Part shown: piece by piece, positions 43,701 to 64,000 of the stretch
Position numbering within the stretch: the stretch's first letter is position 1
How the letters are laid out: each line of letters starts with the position of its first letter
NCBI RefSeq assembly: GCF_045679555.1
Contig: NC_092090.1
Span: forward strand, 27,716,202 to 27,780,201
Direction: 5' to 3'
Origin: Salvelinus alpinus
Lineage: Eukaryota; Chordata; Actinopteri; Salmoniformes; Salmonidae
DNA length: 64,000 nucleotides
Translations under genes and position numbers: made by a program
Notes under the pieces: generated by a model
What the model saw: only the letters and a program-made list of their open reading frames with translations
Databases searched by the model: none
What the model was told of the DNA's origin: nothing

Positions 43701-46539
43701 CAAGACTTTAATCCGCATTAAGGATGGCAGTGTCATGAATGAGGCCATCCTCTGCTTGTCCAGTATTCATCTTGGTCATGATTATTGTGAAATGCTTGCG
43801 TTTGAAATTAAAACACTAACTAATTGATTATATCGTGTTTAGAAGTAGGCCTACCATGGCGTGCATGTCATGTAAAGCACAGAAACTCAACTGAAATGTA
43901 AACATTCTAGTAAAGCAATATTCATGCTTTCAGCTGGGTATTGTCTTGTCCCATGTCAGTTGATGATGTGTTATTTGCTCGTTTATCTCCTATTGAAAGC
44001 CTCTTTATCCTCATGAGGCGCACAAGTGACTCCGAATAAATACCGGATCTTAAAATAGTCCGGTGTTCTTCAACTGTTCGCATGTAAATTAGGCCGATAC
44101 AACGTAGGCCTACTGGGTTAGTAAATGCCCTGAGGAGTGTAATGTGTAGTGTAGCCTATACCCGGAAGACGACAGAGCGTTATCCGTTTTTTACAGATTG
44201 AAAACCCTCATAAATGTATCCGTGAAACAACTTGTCTAGTTTCTTTACATTAATTAAATAATTTCGAGCTGTTTAGAGCTTCTATTATTCTGTTTTAGCC
44301 TCCAGCCCACTAATGCATCTGACCTAGTTCAAAATGTGATCCAACTAGTTGTAATTCTTTGGGCATCGTGTTTAGAAACCGACAGAACTGTGTGTGAATA
44401 CTACATGTTGAATGCAGTGTTACACAAAAGCCCTCTATTACAGAGAGGGGGGGAGGTGATATTCGCAAGAGACTGATCTATGGGATCCACCAGCAACACA
44501 GGTCTCGGGGTGCGGTGGAAATGCCCATTTTGCTTATGATATTCAATTATGCGGTCAAACGCTCTGTGTTTTTTGAGCAATGATCAATTATCGGATGTCA
44601 GTGATAATAGTGAATGATGGTCCCACGCATCCCCCACTCTTATATGCTGCGTATCGATTGCGCGTGACAGAGAGAGTGAGCGCGCACTGAGTATGTGTGC
44701 GCAAAATACAGCGTCAGTCACTTTTCCTGCATTGCAAAAATATTCTCCCAAACTCAAGAGAAGAAATACTTTTTTCTTGAGTGAAACAAGTAACATTTTA
44801 TTTTTAATTGACTCAATCTTAATGTATAGGCTATGTCTTACTCTAGTAGTACCTGCTTTATGAATATGATATCATTGTTAATAACTTTGTCATATTTTCA
44901 TTATAAGCGAGAGATGTCCCCCTATACATTTGTTTCCAGTGCTCTCAATGTGGGAGTGAGTTTCGGACTGCTTTTATTTAACCCCTACCCCCATCCCTCG
45001 CTTTCATTCCTCCACTTATTTCAATTCAGACCCCCAAAATTCTTCTTGATTGTGTCATTCATCCCGTGATTGTTAACACAGTATAGTCCGACCGTCTGGG
45101 GTGAATCTCATTTAAAATGTCTCTCGCTCGGTTGGGCTGCAAATCATCCTGTTTACAATCTCACACCAACACTCACATCAATTAACTGGCCATTGATTTT
45201 TCCGCCCGGGACATTACAATATTGCAGACCTATTTTCTTGCGCCTCTTAGTTTTATCGCCGATATAATTTTCAGCAAAGTTTCTTGCACATGGGTATCAA
45301 TACGAGTAGGCCTATTATAACCCTGTATGACATATGGATATGTAATTGTATTCCTGTTTCCTTATTATCTCTGTATGAATAAGCTTTATTTTTGTAGCAT
45401 TATTTTATTCCTTGTTGTCTTCTACCTTTTGAGATATTGAGGGATTGTAAACATAAAACTTTATTCTATAGACTATACTGTAAATGGCACTTCCAACATG
45501 AAAATATATAAAACAATATTTAAATTTTATAAAAATTTGAAAAATATGTATTACTTATTGATATTCTGTATTGACATATCAGTGTCCGCCAAACAAAAGT
45601 AGCTATCACCAATATTTTTTTACCTATCCCTTCCTCGGCCATTAATAAGTAAATAGGACTCGTCCTAAAAGATAGCTGAAACAAGAGAGGACTAGAGGAC
45701 TAGCCTGCAGCAGCTCTTTAAATATTCAGTGAAAAATAATGGCATCCAAGACATCACCTATAGTAACATTATTATCTTCATTTCTCAAAATCAGCCCGAC
45801 TGATAGCTTCGTTTATCTTTTCCACACAATAAATCTACTAGACACAGAGCAGCTCCTATGGGAACTCCTGCTCTCTTCAAACATTCCCAAGGATGACTCC
45901 AGGAGTCATCACGAATAGTGTATAATTTTAGAACTATGATTCTTAGAATTGTAATATTTTTATTATAATAAAATTACTAACGTACATACAGTAGGTTATA
46001 AAATGGAGTTAACTATTGGCTTCACATATTCAAAACAATGTGTTACAATTAAATTATATTAATCAACACTTATTACTTCTCTATGTTGAAAAAGTATACA
46101 GTTATCGTTGTGTTTGGAGCAAAGATCAACGTCTATTCAGTTGAACCTCTATAGTTTGAAATTTCTACTATTCTATTATTATTCTCTTTAAATCCAATTA
46201 TTGAATAGCAACTGCGCAATAAGGCTCTCATTTTTGTTACAGAACTGATAAAATTATAAACTTGACGTACAGCAAAAACTAACATACATAGGCTAGCCGT
46301 GACATGCTGGGCTACTGTAGGCTACAATTTAAGGACGCTGATTGTAGCGAGTTTCGCTAAACAATTCAATCAACGTATGAAATGAACTCAATGTTTCAAT
46401 GACGCGCAAGTTCGTGAAATGTATGCCTGATGTGCTGAAGTAGCCTATGTATAGTAAACATATATAAACAATACAAACATGTTCATGCCTTCGAAACAGA
46501 ATCATACACTCTTTATTGTTCCCTCTACTGGTCAGTCAT
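40753..46539. other. Proximal upstream region of sall1, no gene seen
   Basis: The DNA is mostly AT-rich and largely free of recognisable transposons, in contrast to the first 25 kb. A 19-bp palindrome lies at 45892-45910. Low repeat load beside a developmental gene often reflects regulatory constraint; here that is inference. Confidence 0.5.
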
Positions 46540-46548
46540 TCGCTCACG

Positions 46549-46579
<31 letters not shown>

Positions 46580-47512
46580 GCTCGCGAACCATGCGTATGA
46601 GAATTAGCGAGAGAGAGAGGGGAGAGAGAGATTGCACCTCCAACGGCTTATGATAGAGTAGCCCAGTGACCAATCACATCATAGGTGGGCTGGGCTCCAC
46701 ATTTCTCACAGTCCTACATGGGCCCTTAAAGTTTGTTTGTTCGCGGAATGCGTAGTGTGATGAAAACGTGTTACTAACCCCGTTCGGCGATAATCAAATG
46801 AATCTGATTAGGATATTCGATACATATCTTGGACTTCCAAGACACCTACAGTGCCATTACGCACGAGACTCCTATAGTCGATCTACTTTTTCCTCGCTGC
46901 CTTGAGGCACCACTAACCAACGATTAGGTATCGGTGTTTCAACATACAAGATCTGAATTACAGCGACCTCAATGCAAATCTGAAAGGAGGATATGCACAG
47001 CAACAGCGACCAGAGTTGTGGAAAGTATTTGTATGTGAGATCACGGAGTGAGCGTCTCGTCAGTTCGAATTGACCTAACTCTGCTGGGTTTGATCGCTGC
47101 TTGGTCAATAGGAAAGATACGGTTCCGCGCATGGACTGAAAACTGACATTCCACTAGTAGCCAAGATAAGCTTTACGTAGCTACCAGCTGGTTGCTAAGA
47201 AGGGTTAAACTGTATCTAAAGGGAGTTGGAAAACCCAGCCTTTTCTTCCACACGGATCAACTCATTGGGTGGGAGCTGAGAGAGAGACAAGAGTCCCCAG
47301 CAAATCAGGACCTAATTGATTAAAGAGACTTAATTTGAATAGGGGGCTGGCGAGGTGCCAATAGCCTTTCAAGGAACCCCTGAATGATTAATCGCAAAGC
47401 ATTATTGATAATCATAACAGGACACATGCGCGGTGGATGGACTCGATTTTCGTAATTTTGAGCAGATTTTGTAGTAATTTTTTATTCTTTCTTGGCTGAT
47501 GTGTGAGCCAGC
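46540..47512 (+). promoter_or_regulatory. sall1: sall1 presumed promoter and 5' leader
   Basis: This is the kilobase before the sall1 start codon. A CA tract (46553-46577) and a GA tract come first. CCAAT boxes follow at 46670-46674 and 47358-47362. The stretch 46620-46760 and the last 200 bp before the ATG are unique, transposon-free and mixed in composition. No clear TATA box at a convincing distance was found, and the transcription start is not determined. An in-frame TGA at 47504-47506 shows that the protein does not extend upstream. Confidence 0.45.
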
Positions 47513-61740
<14,228 letters not shown>

Positions 61741-63402
61741 TCTTTAGTTTTTTTTCCATGTTGTGTGCTTTATGATTGGAGATAATGGGGGGTTTGGAAT
61801 AATTGAAGGGTTTTCACTTTTGAAATGTGGTCTTCTCATGTTATTTGAAGGAACATGTATTTTTTTGTGTGGATTGAACTTTTAAATTTGAGTTTAAACA
61901 GGCATACTTGCACTTATGAAATAATACTTTATCATGGATCTATAACACTTGTCAATGGTCAATTAATTTATCTCCCCTCTCATTTTCGACTGGCACTTGT
62001 TGTGAAGCAGCCTATTCTTTCTAAAGTAATTTAAAAGTGATTTGCATGATTGTGTCAAACAATCTGAGTTCGGATGTAGACGTAATCAATGAGGACACCT
62101 GGGTTGTGTTGATCGGTCATAAAAAAATTATGCGATAGCAGAAGTCACATTTCTTAGTTCATCATTCCTGCTGTTGTCAGTCCTTTGAATCTTTAATTAA
62201 GAATCGACCGGTCCGAAACCCCCTGTCTTTCAAAGGCTTGATGTGATAGATTTAGAAGACTCGTCGTCACTGTCTAGGCCAGGGTAACTCTCTCTGTCAC
62301 TCATTTTACATTTTAATCCATGTTTCACCAGAGTGAAATTAGATACGAAGTGAATGGGAATAATTGGGGTGTCCGGGCTGTATGCCTATGCAGATTGCAG
62401 ACCACGTTTCGTTCGAAATTAAAAATAATTAACAACATTCTAAAACTGTCGCTAAATTAGCCAATTTAGGCGTACCATGTGTCATGACGCATAGTATTTG
62501 GATATTTGATGATAGAAAATATGAATTGTTGTTTTGAACTAGTGTGCTAAAACAGGCTGCATTGTTACTTTCTGTGTAACGCCTCACACAACTAGAGCAG
62601 GGGACATATCGCCAGAAAGACCACGTGGACAGTTGATGAAACGGTTGATGACATTGGAGGCATATTTTCCCCTTTTGCTTTTCAACAGCTGCATTTAATT
62701 TAACACACCATTGCACATCCTGCAATACAGGACCTGTTCATTTGAGATCCGCATCCTCTCTCCCTCGCCGCTTCCCCCCCACCCTCTCCCTCTTCGGGAT
62801 TTTAGAGCTGGCTAAATTCCCCAATATTTACACGATCTCGATGCTAAATGATCCTTGCAGAGAGCCCGGTGCGGGACCGACGATGAGATCCCCGCACTCC
62901 GTGCCTGTTTTCCCTTTGACAGTCACATCTGGTCCCCCGATAGAGCGTTGTTTGTACAGTGCATCAACTTCCGGATTGTTTTATTAGAGTCGGAATACCT
63001 GACTCCGTCCTCTGTTTATTGACTCAAAATAATACAAATGTGCTCTGATCTCGGTGCTCCGTGATTTGGTTAGTGAAAAGAAAACAAGAAAAATTAAGTG
63101 TAGGATAATATCGGATTTTTTTGTCTTTTAAATGTGACATTTATTGATATAGCAGTTTATAATTATAGTTTGACTAATGATACCTGATATGCCCATTTAA
63201 TCAGTCGTAGATTTAGCTCCATACACTTTGATGTAGAATGGAAGTTATTTCATATTTCGTTTGTAACCTTTAGTGGGCCTGTAAAACTATGCAGGAAAAA
63301 AGTTAAGATTTATTAACACGAATTTCATAATATATTTTATACTATAACTATAGTTGGTTCAATCTCCATCCAGAAGCACCATATTAAAAACATTATAATA
63401 GT
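61741..63402. other. Downstream non-coding DNA, candidate regulatory stretch at 62740-63070
   Basis: There is no gene. The stretch 62740-63070 is more GC-rich and mixed in composition than its AT-rich surroundings and has no repeat, so it could be conserved non-coding DNA or an untranslated exon of another transcript. I cannot tell which. Confidence 0.4.
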
Positions 63403-63504
63403 GATTATAATAAACTATAATGAACTAATAATAATAATAGCAATAATAATAATGATTATAATAAACTATAATGAACTAATAATAATAATAGCAATAATAA
63501 TAAT
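63403..63504 (+). repeat. Perfect 51-bp tandem duplication
   Basis: The unit starting GATTATAATAAACTATAATG and ending in AATAATAATAAT occurs at 63403-63453 and 63454-63504 without a mismatch. Confidence 0.92.
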
Positions 63505-64000
63505 GGTAAAATTACCATGACAAAGAGAACAATTAGTTTGTTTAATTTGTTTATTTCAACCATATTAAATCATTCATAATTCTTCATGAAAAATAATAGA
63601 TACAATTTTCAAATGCATGTAATAGTGGATGGATATTTTTATTTTAAGAGCTGGAATTACTTAAATTCAATCAAACTTTGAACTGGTGGAGCTTCAAACA
63701 TGAGTTATATGCCTATAGTGTGTGGCTATAGTTCACTGTATCACTGTTGTGCATGTAGTGGTAATGAAGTGTTTGATGTGATACAGTGTGCTTGTTTTCA
63801 CTCAGCCTCAAGGTGGATAAACTACTCTGATTGCAGTAGGGTATAGTCTATGTTCTTGATGACAGTCCAAAGCTCTGAAATGCTGCAATGCACCAAGGGA
63901 AATGTGTTGAAAATTAAAAAATAATAATTTCAGGAATATCTCCTTTTAATGTATATATCATTTTAATTCAGCTATTTAAAGAAAGATCAAATCTTCAGAG
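63505..64000. other. Non-coding DNA, AT-rich
   Basis: Nothing is recognised up to the window end. Confidence 0.5.

Noticed and set aside
62742..62987. An 81-codon frame downstream of sall1
   Set aside because: No domain, no family resemblance and no splice evidence; kept only as a possible regulatory block.

Overview
This is nuclear DNA from a vertebrate, almost certainly a salmonid fish (Salmo, Oncorhynchus, Salvelinus or close kin). The evidence is one intron-containing developmental gene, very long dinucleotide microsatellites, and interspersed repeats I recognise as typical of salmonids: a Tc1 transposon, TTAA-flanked piggyBac-type elements, L2-type LINEs, a 5S-rRNA-derived SINE and several fold-back MITEs. 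There is no operon structure, no CRISPR array and no prokaryotic gene. The species cannot be fixed from sequence alone.

The only host protein-coding gene I can support is sall1 (spalt-like transcription factor 1) on the + strand. It has three coding exons, 47513-47585, 54855-58612 and 59962-60402, all with GT/AG junctions. The 1423-residue product carries the N-terminal NuRD-recruiting motif, a C2HC finger, a Q-rich helix and all nine C2H2 fingers in the usual 2+3+2+2 layout. Two histidine-rich insertions between finger clusters are unusual.

Layout. 1-1315: Tc1 transposon with an open transposase frame; its left end lies outside the window. 1.3-22.6 kb: non-coding DNA with MITEs, a 5S SINE, three minisatellites (31-bp, 69-bp and 52/48-bp units), CA arrays, and a LINE tail split by a 1.39-kb piggyBac-type element. 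22.6-24.6 kb: 5'-truncated L2-type LINE on the - strand with an open reverse transcriptase frame. 24.6-46.5 kb: gene desert upstream of sall1 with a few repeats; some unique homeodomain-site-rich stretches are candidate regulatory DNA. 46.5-47.5 kb: sall1 promoter and 5' leader. 47.5-60.4 kb: sall1. 60.4-64 kb: 3' UTR and downstream DNA.

I found no new multigene system. The points most worth a second look are the clean nested TTAA insertion with its internal 395-bp duplication, the 138-bp hairpin in sall1 intron 2, the His-rich and HHRD-repeat insertions in sall1, an out-of-frame upstream ORF overlapping the sall1 start, and a three-copy inverted-repeat family with one apparent 14-bp target duplication.
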